Below, piece after piece: positions 20,361-28,600 of a stretch of DNA of 64,000 bases (positions within the stretch are counted from its first letter, which is position 1; the number at the start of each line of letters is the position of its first letter). Origin of the DNA: UBA7446 sp965656545 (GTDB taxonomy: Bacteria; Bacteroidota; Bacteroidia; Flavobacteriales; Flavobacteriaceae); contig CBFHKZ010000002.1 of NCBI GenBank assembly GCA_965656545.1, forward strand, positions 1 through 64,000, given 5' to 3'. The notes below the pieces were generated by a model. It was not told where the DNA came from. It made no database searches and saw nothing but the letters and a program-made list of their open reading frames with translations. A program made the position numbers and the translations under genes.

Positions 20361-21305
20361 ATGGCCAAACAACAGAAAAGCTATAAGGCGCGGTTTTTAG
20401 GTTCAAAGCAGGGACTTTTGTTTCTGCTTTTTGCAGCGCTTATATGGGTAATTAGCGCCTTGTCCGAAAAATACACCGCTGTTGTTCCTGTTCATGTTGA
20501 AATAGAAAACGATGCAACTGCTGTTATTTTATTGGAAAAAAATTTGCGTGTAGATGCAAGTATGTCCACTTCTGGTTTTTCTGTTTTATACAGACGCCTG
20601 TTTCCACCTAAGTTGGTGCTTTTTACGAATGAACTACCAACACTAGATTTGGACAAACCCTTGTTAAGCACCCAGTATTTGGCCAACGGCTACAGGCAAC
20701 AATTTCCTAGCCGAAATGACCTTAATGGCTTTATCGATAACACCATATTACTACCACTGACCGCAGCTGTTGTAAAATCCTTTACACCCACGCTGGCAGC
20801 ACCACCTGCGTTGGCAGCGGGGTATCAATTGACGTCTCCCATACAAATCAATTTGGATCAAGTGACTGCAAGCGGAGGTAAAGAGAATCTAAAGAGCTTG
20901 GATACCGCTATTTTTAAACTCCTGAGCGATGATATTATCAAAGAAGACTTTGTGCTTAAGGCAGTCCTTTTGGATTCTATTGCAGCTTTGGCACGGTGGA
21001 ATACTACCGAAATAGAAGTACGAGGCACTGTTGATCGCTATTCAGACGTCTCTTTTATGCTGCCCATAACCATTACCAATGCGCCCAATACAATGGATAT
21101 TGAATTGACGTCAACATCAGTAGCATTGAAATTTGCAGCACCCCTTTCCAGTTTAAAAACCATCAATGCGCAAGATTTTCGTGCAGAAGTGGTATACGAA
21201 CAAACAACCACTGGGCAATTTCCTGTGATCATCTCTGGATTACCTGATAATGCCAAGCAAGTTGTCATAACACCACCAACGGTTTCTTATCTCATTTCCG
21301 AATGA
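20361..21305 (+). CDS. YbbR-like domain membrane-anchored protein
   Basis: A 314-residue protein with one N-terminal transmembrane segment (about 18-38) and a long extracytoplasmic part containing YbbR-like repeats (for example PVHVEIENDATAVILLEKN and later TSPIQINLDQVTASG). YbbR/CdaR proteins in Firmicutes regulate the diadenylate cyclase CdaA; in Bacteroidota the role is not established, and no cyclase gene is adjacent here. It overlaps coaE by ATGA. Confidence 0.85.
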   Translation: MAKQQKSYKARFLGSKQGLLFLLFAALIWVISALSEKYTAVVPVHVEIENDATAVILLEKNLRVDASMSTSGFSVLYRRLFPPKLVLFTNELPTLDLDKPLLSTQYLANGYRQQFPSRNDLNGFIDNTILLPLTAAVVKSFTPTLAAPPALAAGYQLTSPIQINLDQVTASGGKENLKSLDTAIFKLLSDDIIKEDFVLKAVLLDSIAALARWNTTEIEVRGTVDRYSDVSFMLPITITNAPNTMDIELTSTSVALKFAAPLSSLKTINAQDFRAEVVYEQTTTGQFPVIISGLPDNAKQVVITPPTVSYLISE

Positions 21306-21883
21306 AGCATTACGCACTTACGGGTGGTATAGGCAGTGGCAAATCAACTGTGCTTGCACTTTTTAACGAACTGGGTGTGCCCACCTTTGCAGCAGATGAT
21401 TCTGCTAAAATGGCAATGGAACAGGATGCAGCTATGAAAGCTAAAATCACAGCGTTATTTGGCGAAGCTTCATATGCCAAAGGCAAGCTGAACCGACCAT
21501 TTATTGCTGAGCAAGTTTTTGGCAATAGCGAAAAATTACAACAACTCAACGCCATCGTGCACCCTGCAGCTCGAGCAGCTTATGCAAACTGGCAACAGGC
21601 GCAAGATGCACCCTATACCGTTTATGAATTCCCACTCGTATTTGAATTGGGGGAACAAGATAGGTTTGACGGCGTTATTTTAGTTATTAGCCCCGAGGCC
21701 TCACGCATACAGCGGGTGAAAACTAGAGACGGTGTGACGGAAGAAGCCATACGTAAGCGGATGATGCATCAATGGACCGATGAACAAAAGCAACCCTTGA
21801 CCGATATGCTTATTCACAACACTACCATTGACGAAACTGCCGATCAGGTGCGCAAGCTTCACCTGCAATTGATGCGCGCTTGA
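21302..21883 (+). CDS. coaE: dephospho-CoA kinase CoaE
   Basis: CoaE phosphorylates the 3'-OH of dephospho-CoA, the last step of coenzyme A synthesis. The P-loop GGIGSGKS is at residues 8-15; the lid region KTRDGVTEEAIRKRM and the C-terminal LIHNTTIDET are typical. Length is 193. The ATGA overlap with the YbbR gene indicates coupling. Confidence 0.95.
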   Translation: MKHYALTGGIGSGKSTVLALFNELGVPTFAADDSAKMAMEQDAAMKAKITALFGEASYAKGKLNRPFIAEQVFGNSEKLQQLNAIVHPAARAAYANWQQAQDAPYTVYEFPLVFELGEQDRFDGVILVISPEASRIQRVKTRDGVTEEAIRKRMMHQWTDEQKQPLTDMLIHNTTIDETADQVRKLHLQLMRA

Positions 21884-21970
21884 ACGTTTTCATAAAGGTT
21901 GTGTATTTTTACATTTCAAATAACAGCAATACCTAGTGCAAGAAATTAAACTCCATTACATTTCATTCGA

Positions 21971-23557
21971 ATGAAAAAACGCTTGTTTAGCATATTGATT
22001 GCACTTATGGCACTATCCCTACTGGGGATTATTGTGGTGCAAATTTTCTGGATACAAACCAATCTCTCCAACCGAGAGCGGCAGTTTTCATTGAGCGTTA
22101 ACAATGCCTTGGCTGCCGTTTCAGAACAAATCAAAGAGCGTGAGTTACGTGACTATATCAGCGCTACCCAAAAAATCATGGACAGTCTCGGCTCTCCAAA
22201 AGCATCCCAACTGACGGAAGTATTTCAATATATTGACCGTTCCACCATAGACAACAAAACCCTTTTGGTTTCGCGAGGTATTATTGAAGACTCTTATGGG
22301 ATTTTCCCAGAGTTGTTTGATCCTGCCTCATCTGATTCCACGCCCATACTGGATTACCGCAGTGTTAAGGCTACAACCGTTCTTGAAGAAGATGTTGAGG
22401 GAACCATCAATAGGATGTCTGCCTCTGAACGCATCCAACGCATTGAGCGTTTGTCTTCTATGGATAAGGCCAAGTACGAAAGTATTTTTATGGACATCGC
22501 AGCTACCAAGGTCATTGAAAAGCGTGTCAGCACCTTTGAGCTGGAATTGCTATTAGGACAGGAGCTTTTGCTTCGTGATATTGATGTTGGTTTTGAATTC
22601 CGTGTTTTTGAGGGCAACCGTATGTCTAGTTTGGGTACGGATCAGTTTCTTCAGAATATCAATAAAACTACTTACAGAATGCCCCTTTTTGTTGACGAAA
22701 ATGGACTAAGTAAGTATGAGTTACGTCTTATTTTCCCAGAAAAAACAGCTTTTTTAAGGTCATCTGTTTTTAGTTCTATTGCGCTTTCTATTTTGTTTAC
22801 AGTTGTCTTGATTACCGTGTTTGCCATTACCTATTTCCAAGCCCTGAAACAAAAGAAGATATCAGAGATAAAAACGGACTTTATCAATAACATGACGCAT
22901 GAGTTTAAAACGCCCATTGCGACCATTCAGTTGGCATTAGATGCCTTGGGGACTTCGGCCATTGCCAAGCAACCCAATAAGGTTACCCAATATCTTGGTC
23001 TTATTCGTGATGAGAGTAGACGAATGAATACCCAGGTTGAGAACGTATTGCAAATTTCGAGGTTGGACAGACGTGAGTTGGAGCTTACTACCGCGCTAAT
23101 CGATCCCCATACTGCGATAAAGACCGCCATTGAACATGTACGTCTTTTGGTAGATCAACGTGAGGGAACGCTCAATGTGTCTTTGGACCCCATGCAAATC
23201 AAACTTCCGATTTCAGAATCTCACATGACCAATGTTTGGGTCAACCTATTGGAAAATGCCATCAAATATTCTGATGACATAGTTGAAATAGATTTGACAA
23301 CCAGCGTTACTAATGAAGCCTTTACAGTTACTGTACAAGATAAAGGAATAGGAATGAGCAACAATGTTAAGCGAAAGGTCTTTAATCGTTTTTACAGACA
23401 GGAGTCTGGCGATATTCATACCGTTAAGGGACATGGATTGGGACTATCTTACGTTAAGCGCATCGTTGAATTACACAATGGCACGATATATGTAAAAAGT
23501 CAACTCAAAAAAGGAAGTACTTTTACAGTGCGTTTTCCGCTTAAACACAAATTATGA
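21971..23557 (+). CDS. two-component sensor histidine kinase
   Basis: A 528-residue membrane kinase. Two transmembrane helices (about 8-28 and 268-292) flank a periplasmic sensor of about 240 residues without a recognised domain. There is no clear HAMP domain. The HisKA phosphoacceptor is His310 in MTHEFKTP; the ATPase domain shows the N box (WVNLLENAIKYS), G1 (DKGIGM) and G2 (GHGLGLSYVKRIV). It overlaps the response regulator by ATGA. The layout resembles the RprX/RprY pair of Bacteroides, but the signal is unknown. Confidence 0.93.
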   Translation: MKKRLFSILIALMALSLLGIIVVQIFWIQTNLSNRERQFSLSVNNALAAVSEQIKERELRDYISATQKIMDSLGSPKASQLTEVFQYIDRSTIDNKTLLVSRGIIEDSYGIFPELFDPASSDSTPILDYRSVKATTVLEEDVEGTINRMSASERIQRIERLSSMDKAKYESIFMDIAATKVIEKRVSTFELELLLGQELLLRDIDVGFEFRVFEGNRMSSLGTDQFLQNINKTTYRMPLFVDENGLSKYELRLIFPEKTAFLRSSVFSSIALSILFTVVLITVFAITYFQALKQKKISEIKTDFINNMTHEFKTPIATIQLALDALGTSAIAKQPNKVTQYLGLIRDESRRMNTQVENVLQISRLDRRELELTTALIDPHTAIKTAIEHVRLLVDQREGTLNVSLDPMQIKLPISESHMTNVWVNLLENAIKYSDDIVEIDLTTSVTNEAFTVTVQDKGIGMSNNVKRKVFNRFYRQESGDIHTVKGHGLGLSYVKRIVELHNGTIYVKSQLKKGSTFTVRFPLKHKL

Positions 23558-24261
23558 TTAGGGAAAAGAAAAAAGTTTTATTGGTTGAAGACGACCAAAA
23601 TTTCGGGAGTATTCTTCGTGACTTTTTGGAAATCAATGACTATGATGTGACACTTGCCCGCAACGGAGTTGAAGGAGGTGAAAAATTCAATAAGGGCAGT
23701 TATGATATTTGTTTGCTGGACGTCATGATGCCTTATAAAGACGGTTTTACCCTAGCCAAGGAAATACGCAAGACAGATGCTGGAGTACCCATCATTTTTT
23801 TAACAGCCAAGTCCATGAAAGACGATGTTGTTAAGGGATATAATATTGGGGCAGATGACTATTTGACCAAGCCCTTTGATTCGGATGTGCTGCTGTTGAA
23901 AATGAAAGCCATGTTCCAACGCATGGAACAACAAGTAGTCAATTTGGACAAAGCCAATCACCTCTTTACTATTGGTCGATTTTCTTTTAACGCAAAGCTG
24001 CGCGAATTGTCTTTTGAAAACAATCCGCCTGTTAAGTTGTCTCCCAAAGAAGGCGCATTATTGCAATTGCTTGCACTTCACCTAAATGATTTGATGCCTC
24101 GAGAACTGGCGTTAAAAAAGATTTGGAAAGACGACACCTATTTTACCTCTCGCTCCATGGATGTTTATATTGCAAAACTCCGTAAGCACTTAAAGGTGGA
24201 CTCAAATATTGAAATCAGCAACATCCATGGAGAAGGATTCCGTATGACGGTCTCAGCTTGA
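23554..24261 (+). CDS. OmpR-family response regulator
   Basis: The partner of the kinase just upstream, coupled by ATGA. The receiver domain has the acidic pair at residues 13-14, phosphoacceptor Asp56 in LLDVMMP, and Lys in YLTKPF. The C-terminal winged helix (about 140-235) is OmpR/PhoB-like, with SRSMDVYIAKLRKHL as the recognition region. It resembles RprY of Bacteroides in layout. It is convergent with xerD, the ends overlapping by 9 nt. Confidence 0.95.
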   Translation: MIREKKKVLLVEDDQNFGSILRDFLEINDYDVTLARNGVEGGEKFNKGSYDICLLDVMMPYKDGFTLAKEIRKTDAGVPIIFLTAKSMKDDVVKGYNIGADDYLTKPFDSDVLLLKMKAMFQRMEQQVVNLDKANHLFTIGRFSFNAKLRELSFENNPPVKLSPKEGALLQLLALHLNDLMPRELALKKIWKDDTYFTSRSMDVYIAKLRKHLKVDSNIEISNIHGEGFRMTVSA

Positions 24262-25149
24262 TCTAGGATGAAATTTTGAAATGGCATCTTTTAGGTGTCG
24301 TTGACTCATGTGAATATACCGTTCTGTAGTGGTAATGCTGGCGTGTCCCATCATATGCTGTACCAATTGAATGTCTGCTCCGTTTTCGACCAAATGTGTC
24401 GCAAACGAGTGTCGTAGCGTGTGTGGGCTGATGTTTTTGTTGATGTTGGCCAATACCGCAGCCCTCTTGACAATGGTATATACCATCACTCTTGTTATGG
24501 ATTTGCCTCTGTTGTTTAAAAACAAGATATCTTCAAATCCCCTTGCCGCAGGCCTGTGCCTGTACCGAGTTTCATATGCTCTAATAAGTTTTATGGTGCT
24601 GTCGGCTATGGGTGCCCAACGCAGTTTATCTCCCTTTCCCTTTACTCGTATTAGCCCTTTTTCAAAAAAGAGGTCAGAACATTTGAGCTCGGTTAATTCA
24701 CTGACGCGTAATCCACAGCTGTAAAGCAATTCCAATATGCAATGATTGCGCATGCCGTGTTTGCTGTCCTTATCTATGGATTGAATCAGTGCATCTACTT
24801 CTTCAACGGCTAAGGTGTCTGGATATGTTTTCCGTGTTTTGGGCGTTTCTAGCAATAGCGTAGGGTTGTCTTTTCGGTAGCCTTCCAGTTCCAAATACCC
24901 AAAAAACCCCTTTAGCCCAGAAAGTATACGCGATTGGGTGGTTGGCTGCACCTCTTTTGAAAGCTGATAGACAAAATCCTTAAGGGAATCCGCATCTACA
25001 TTTTGGGGTTTATTGTTGTTGTCTAAATTTTCGCAGTAGCGCATAAGCCGCTTTACATCAAACTGATATCCTTCAATGGTGTTCTCAGACAGTCCTTGCT
25101 CTAAACGCAAGTAATATCCATAGTCTTCCAAAGCTTTTTTCCATTGCAT
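24253..25149 (-). CDS. xerD: tyrosine recombinase XerD-type
   Basis: This 298-residue site-specific recombinase has the SAM-like core-binding domain at 1-90 and the catalytic domain with Arg148 (GLRVSEL), Lys172, His243 and Arg246 (HTLRHSFATH), His269 and the nucleophile Tyr278. Its length and motifs are those of chromosomal XerC/D, which resolve dimers at dif, and it is not a phage integrase. The opposite arrangement xerD < > aroQ is common in flavobacteria, which makes the intervening four genes look inserted. Confidence 0.93.
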   Translation of the reverse strand: MQWKKALEDYGYYLRLEQGLSENTIEGYQFDVKRLMRYCENLDNNNKPQNVDADSLKDFVYQLSKEVQPTTQSRILSGLKGFFGYLELEGYRKDNPTLLLETPKTRKTYPDTLAVEEVDALIQSIDKDSKHGMRNHCILELLYSCGLRVSELTELKCSDLFFEKGLIRVKGKGDKLRWAPIADSTIKLIRAYETRYRHRPAARGFEDILFLNNRGKSITRVMVYTIVKRAAVLANINKNISPHTLRHSFATHLVENGADIQLVQHMMGHASITTTERYIHMSQRHLKDAISKFHPRSS

Positions 25150-25391
25150 TTTTAAAGGTAGCTATTTTTTAGTTTTTTCTTAGAAAAAGACAACTCAACT
25201 AATATTAAAATATAGTAATTAAATTTTTAAGTAAATCTTCTTTTTTTTTATCAAAAACCGTAAAAAATGCATGGATAGCTAAAAATAGGGGTGTAAACTT
25301 TAGTTATTTATTTTATATTTCGTTTGAGACAGCAGTAAGTATTTTTTTGCTTGTAGTTGTTTGTTGCCAATCTTACTAATAAACCTATATA

Positions 25392-26135
25392 ATGGTACAA
25401 AAGTTTAATACTTCAAAAAAAGTCACTTCATATGTTATGGATGGCGACAAAAGTGAACACCACACTACACGCCCCAAGCTAGACAAGCAAAGAGCTACTA
25501 AACTTAGAGTTTTTGCAATTCTAAGCTGGATGGCAGCAATTGTTTTTGAGGTTCTTGCTATTATGCAATTGCAAAAAGACCCAATTAATACCACTTGGCT
25601 TATAGTTTTTATTGCAGTTGACTTACTTTTTGTTATTGCGGGATCGGTTTTATGGAAAAAAGCCAACCGCTTTAATCCCGCATCAAAAAAGCAAAAAATA
25701 AAGTTTTTCCTTCAAAACCAATTGGGTCTTATAGTAAGCGTCATTGCATTTTTACCCTTAATCATTTTAATTTTTAAAAACGATAAACTAAATGGCAAAC
25801 AAAAAAGCATAGTGGCGACTGTTGCGATTGGGGCACTGCTTATTGCTGGACTTACCGGCATTGATTTTAATCCACCCTCACAAGAGCAATATGAAGAAGA
25901 AATTGCACAAGTAAAAGCCTTAAATGGAGGTCGCGATTATGTCTATTGGACCAAATCGGGCAAAAGCTATCACTTGTTTGAAGATTGCTCCTATATAAAT
26001 ACAGACAGAACCGTTGAAATTTTTCAGGGCACAGTGGTGCAAGCAAAAGAAATGAAAAAGATTAGTGACTTGTGCGATAGATGTCAAAGCCGCAGCGAAA
26101 AACAAAATCCACTTGGTACTGAAAATCAATTATAA
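25392..26135 (+). CDS. unknown membrane protein with C-terminal Cys/His motif
   Basis: I do not recognise a named family. The 247-residue protein has a basic N-terminus, four predicted membrane helices (about 40-60, 69-88, 110-128, 139-156) and a soluble C-terminal tail. The tail contains YWTKSGKSYHLFEDCSY (His194, Cys199) and CDRC (Cys228, Cys231), a possible small metal-binding site reminiscent of Ada-like zinc-binding tails. It is AT-rich, opens a four-gene plus-strand cluster, and is preceded by 242 bp of AT-rich DNA in which I see no clear promoter box. Confidence 0.7.
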   Translation: MVQKFNTSKKVTSYVMDGDKSEHHTTRPKLDKQRATKLRVFAILSWMAAIVFEVLAIMQLQKDPINTTWLIVFIAVDLLFVIAGSVLWKKANRFNPASKKQKIKFFLQNQLGLIVSVIAFLPLIILIFKNDKLNGKQKSIVATVAIGALLIAGLTGIDFNPPSQEQYEEEIAQVKALNGGRDYVYWTKSGKSYHLFEDCSYINTDRTVEIFQGTVVQAKEMKKISDLCDRCQSRSEKQNPLGTENQL

Positions 26136-26170
26136 ATTAACCCTTTACATTAATCTTAAATATAATTATT

Positions 26171-26512
26171 ATGAGTAAACTAGATGAAACAGTAGCACTT
26201 TACCAAAGCGAATTTCGAAGCAAGCTGAATATGTCAGTAGATAAAAATCTACTTAAAAAAGTGGCAAAAGGATTAGGTCCTGTCATTTATAACCCTGATG
26301 CTTCAAGAGTTTCTGGATCAGACCCTAAAGAGTTGCAAACCGTTAAGACCAATTTTTTAATTAAAAAACTTGGTCTTAAAGATAGCCCTGCATTGGATAC
26401 TGCCATTAGCGAAGTTATGGAGCAAATGGGTACTTCAAACAGAAATAAGTATAGAGCAATGGTGTATTATTTGCTTGCAAAAAAGTTTAACAAAGCGCAC
26501 ATTTATAACTAA
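26171..26512 (+). CDS. DUF2853 family protein
   Basis: A 113-residue soluble protein that matches the small family DUF2853. Visible conserved segments are VAKGLGPVIYNPDASRVS, KTNFLIKKLGL and SNRNKYRAMVYYLLAKKF. The function is unknown. It lies 35 nt after the membrane protein and 5 nt before the next gene. Confidence 0.88.
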   Translation: MSKLDETVALYQSEFRSKLNMSVDKNLLKKVAKGLGPVIYNPDASRVSGSDPKELQTVKTNFLIKKLGLKDSPALDTAISEVMEQMGTSNRNKYRAMVYYLLAKKFNKAHIYN

Positions 26513-26517
26513 TAGAT

Positions 26518-26946
26518 ATGGACTTAAATACTCTTTTAAGCGAGAACAAAGGAACTATAATAAAATTACTTGGCAATTTAAATTTGAGTTCTAAAGAAGT
26601 GGATGTGACCATTGACAGCACTAAAGCGGTTGTTGACGACGCAATTGCCAAAGAATCTAGCGGCAGACTTGACACACTGCTAAATTTGTTTTCAGACGAT
26701 ACGAATTCGTCTGCATCCAACTCGTTTTTAAAAAACATGGATTCGAGTTTGGTAAAAAAGTTAATTTCTAGCGGAATCAACAAACAAAAAGCGAGTTCTA
26801 TTAAGGAGCTTATTGTCCCTTTTGTTGTAAAACTTATTTCGTCAAAAATTGGCGGAAATTCCGAGATGCTCACCGGTTTATTGGGTGGGTTGACCTCGAA
26901 AAATTCCAATGGTTCAGGTAGACTTTTGGGAAAACTGTTTAACTAA
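26518..26946 (+). CDS. small helical protein, possibly DUF937/YidB-like
   Basis: A 142-residue soluble helical protein. The pattern of a helical N-terminus, LINKQ/INKQKASSIKELIVPFVVKLIS in the middle and a Gly/Ser-rich end (GLLGGLTSKNSNGSGRLLGKLF) recalls the DUF937/YidB-like family, but the match is weak by eye. It sits between DUF2853 and a dodecin and is probably cotranscribed with them. Confidence 0.62.
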   Translation: MDLNTLLSENKGTIIKLLGNLNLSSKEVDVTIDSTKAVVDDAIAKESSGRLDTLLNLFSDDTNSSASNSFLKNMDSSLVKKLISSGINKQKASSIKELIVPFVVKLISSKIGGNSEMLTGLLGGLTSKNSNGSGRLLGKLFN

Positions 26947-26971
26947 TTATTTAATCTTAAAACCAAATATT

Positions 26972-27175
26972 ATGGCCATTTTAAAAGTAATTGAAGTTCT
27001 TTCAAACTCAAAAAAAAGCTGGGAAGATGCAGCAAGTAACGCTGTAAAAGAAGCACATAAAACCGTTAAAAATATTGTTTCAGTTAACGTGAATAACTTT
27101 AGCATAACGGTAAATGATGGAAAACCAAACGAATATCGCGTGAATGTTAAAATTACGTTTGCGGTAGGGAAATAA
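26972..27175 (+). CDS. dodecin family flavin-binding protein
   Basis: At 67 residues this is a full-length dodecin, a protein that assembles into hollow dodecamers that bind flavins or CoA. The signature is KVIEVLSNSKKSWEDAASNAV followed by the strand-rich VNVNNFSITVNDGKPNEYRVNVKITFAV. The ATG at 26972 is the family start; an in-frame ATG at 26909 would add 21 unrelated residues and overlap the previous gene. The usual tryptophan of the flavin site is present in KSWED. Confidence 0.88.
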   Translation: MAILKVIEVLSNSKKSWEDAASNAVKEAHKTVKNIVSVNVNNFSITVNDGKPNEYRVNVKITFAVGK

Positions 27176-27252
27176 CATAAATGTTTGTAAGATGACGGGG
27201 CAGCTTTTGCTTTCCAATTATTAATTTTTCTGTTGGATTCCCAAGAGTTTAT

Positions 27253-27260
27253 TAGTTTTG
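27253..27260 (+). promoter_or_regulatory. putative -7 box for aroQ
   Basis: TAGTTTTG matches TAnnTTTG and lies 13 nt before the aroQ ATG. The -33 region is poor (GTTG at 27232-27235, spacing 17), so confidence is low. Confidence 0.35.
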
Positions 27261-27273
27261 GGTAAAATATCAT

Positions 27274-27693
27274 ATGAAAATTACTATCATCAACGGACCA
27301 AACCTCAACTTACTTGGTAAACGCGAGCCTGAAATTTACGGTTCACAAGGTTTTGAAGGGTATTTAGAAGCGCTCAAAGCGCGCTACCCCAGTATTGATA
27401 TAACTTATGTACAATCCAATATTGAAGGTGAACTAATTGATGCGCTTCACGCGGACGGCTTTTCTGCGGATGGGATTATCCTCAATGCCGGTGCTTATAC
27501 ACACACTTCTGTTGGTATTGGCGATGCCATAAAAGCCATAGAAAAACCAGTGGTGGAGGTGCATATTTCAAACACCTTTTCTCGTGAAGATTTTCGTCAC
27601 ACTTCTTTTATCACACCTAATGCTACGGGCTTAATTCTCGGTTTTGGCTTAGATGTGTACCGCTTGGCAATTGAAAGCTTTACTGTCAAATAA
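27274..27693 (+). CDS. aroQ: type II 3-dehydroquinate dehydratase AroQ
   Basis: AroQ forms 3-dehydroshikimate in the shikimate pathway. The 139-residue protein shows INGPNLNLLGKREPEIYG at the start (catalytic Tyr in the flexible loop), LNAGAYTHTSVGI, and VEVHISNTFSREDFRH. A TAGTTTTG box at 27253-27260 may be its promoter, 14 nt before the ATG. It is convergent with the SDR gene, the stops being adjacent. Confidence 0.97.
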   Translation: MKITIINGPNLNLLGKREPEIYGSQGFEGYLEALKARYPSIDITYVQSNIEGELIDALHADGFSADGIILNAGAYTHTSVGIGDAIKAIEKPVVEVHISNTFSREDFRHTSFITPNATGLILGFGLDVYRLAIESFTVK

Positions 27694-28551
27694 TTATACC
27701 GGACGGTGACGGTTTCCTTTTGAAAGGGATCTGTGAATAAACCAATCCACCAACTTATCCGGCAGGTAGTTTGCCACTATTTTAAATACAAACGCATTCT
27801 TGTGAACGATATAGCGTGTTTTGGGGTGCTTTTTGGTTATGCATTTTAGGATAACATTTGATGTGCGGGTTACAGGCAGGGCATTTTTCTCTGTGTTTTC
27901 AATCATTTTATCAGCTTTTTGCAAGATGTCGTAGTAGTCTGTGTCTGCAAATTGGGCCATGCTGTTTAGGTTCTTGCCCCAAATCTTAGTCTTAATGGGT
28001 CCCGGTTCTATGGCCACCACTTTTATGCCATAACGTCGTAACTCTCTTCTGTATACGTCTGTCATGCTTTCCAAGGCGTGTTTGGAGATTGAATAAACGC
28101 CGTTGAAAGGAGAGCTGAACAATCCAGAGATAGAACTGATGTTGATGATTCTACCTGGCGCTCCCTTAAAATCAGGCGCAGTTCCGAGTAGGGGTAAGAA
28201 CGTATTGGTGATACGTCGCACAGACTTTAGGTTGATATCCATCTGTTTTTCAAAATCTGCTTCTGTGACAAATTGCAACGGACCGGGCACAGCAACGCCT
28301 GCATTGTTGATGAGTGCATCTATGCGGTCACACGCTTCAAAAACAAGCTTAGCCGCTTGGTTTACGGCATCTAAATCTTGTACATCAAAAATAAGTGGGG
28401 TAAAACGCTGGGGATATGCTTCGGCAAGTGATTTGGCATCTGCTTCTTTGCGCACACTTCCGTAAATGTGATAGCCTTTTTGGTGTAGCAGGCGTAGGGC
28501 ATCACGCCCAATTCCAGATGAAACACCCGTGATGATAATATTTTTATTCAT
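27694..28551 (-). CDS. SDR-family oxidoreductase
   Basis: A classical-type short-chain dehydrogenase of 285 residues with the NAD(P)-binding TGVSSGIG near the start, NNAG in the middle, the Ser of ISSISG and the catalytic YSISK. The C-terminal part (after about residue 190) ends with a basic stretch and may include a membrane-binding helix. Substrate unknown. A hairpin terminator separates it from lpdA upstream, so it is probably its own transcription unit. Confidence 0.9.
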   Translation of the reverse strand: MNKNIIITGVSSGIGRDALRLLHQKGYHIYGSVRKEADAKSLAEAYPQRFTPLIFDVQDLDAVNQAAKLVFEACDRIDALINNAGVAVPGPLQFVTEADFEKQMDINLKSVRRITNTFLPLLGTAPDFKGAPGRIINISSISGLFSSPFNGVYSISKHALESMTDVYRRELRRYGIKVVAIEPGPIKTKIWGKNLNSMAQFADTDYYDILQKADKMIENTEKNALPVTRTSNVILKCITKKHPKTRYIVHKNAFVFKIVANYLPDKLVDWFIHRSLSKGNRHRPV

Positions 28552-28567
28552 AGCTATAAATGTATAA

Positions 28568-28591
28568 AAAAAGCAGCCGATGGGCTGCTTT
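28568..28591. terminator. intrinsic terminator between lpdA and SDR gene
   Basis: A perfect inverted repeat AAAAGCAGCC-GATG-GGCTGCTTTT. On the minus strand it is followed by a T-run, matching the end of lpdA transcription. It lies 10 nt past the lpdA stop. Confidence 0.85.
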
Positions 28592-28600
28592 TGATTTTTT

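Noticed and set aside
24253..25149. XerD-type gene as a phage or integron integrase
   Set aside because: Size, motifs and the neighbour aroQ fit chromosomal XerD; no attachment site or mobile gene adjoins it, and the island at 48-53 kb is far away.
26909..26971. Longer start for the dodecin gene
   Set aside because: The extra 21 residues overlap the previous gene in another frame and are absent from the family.
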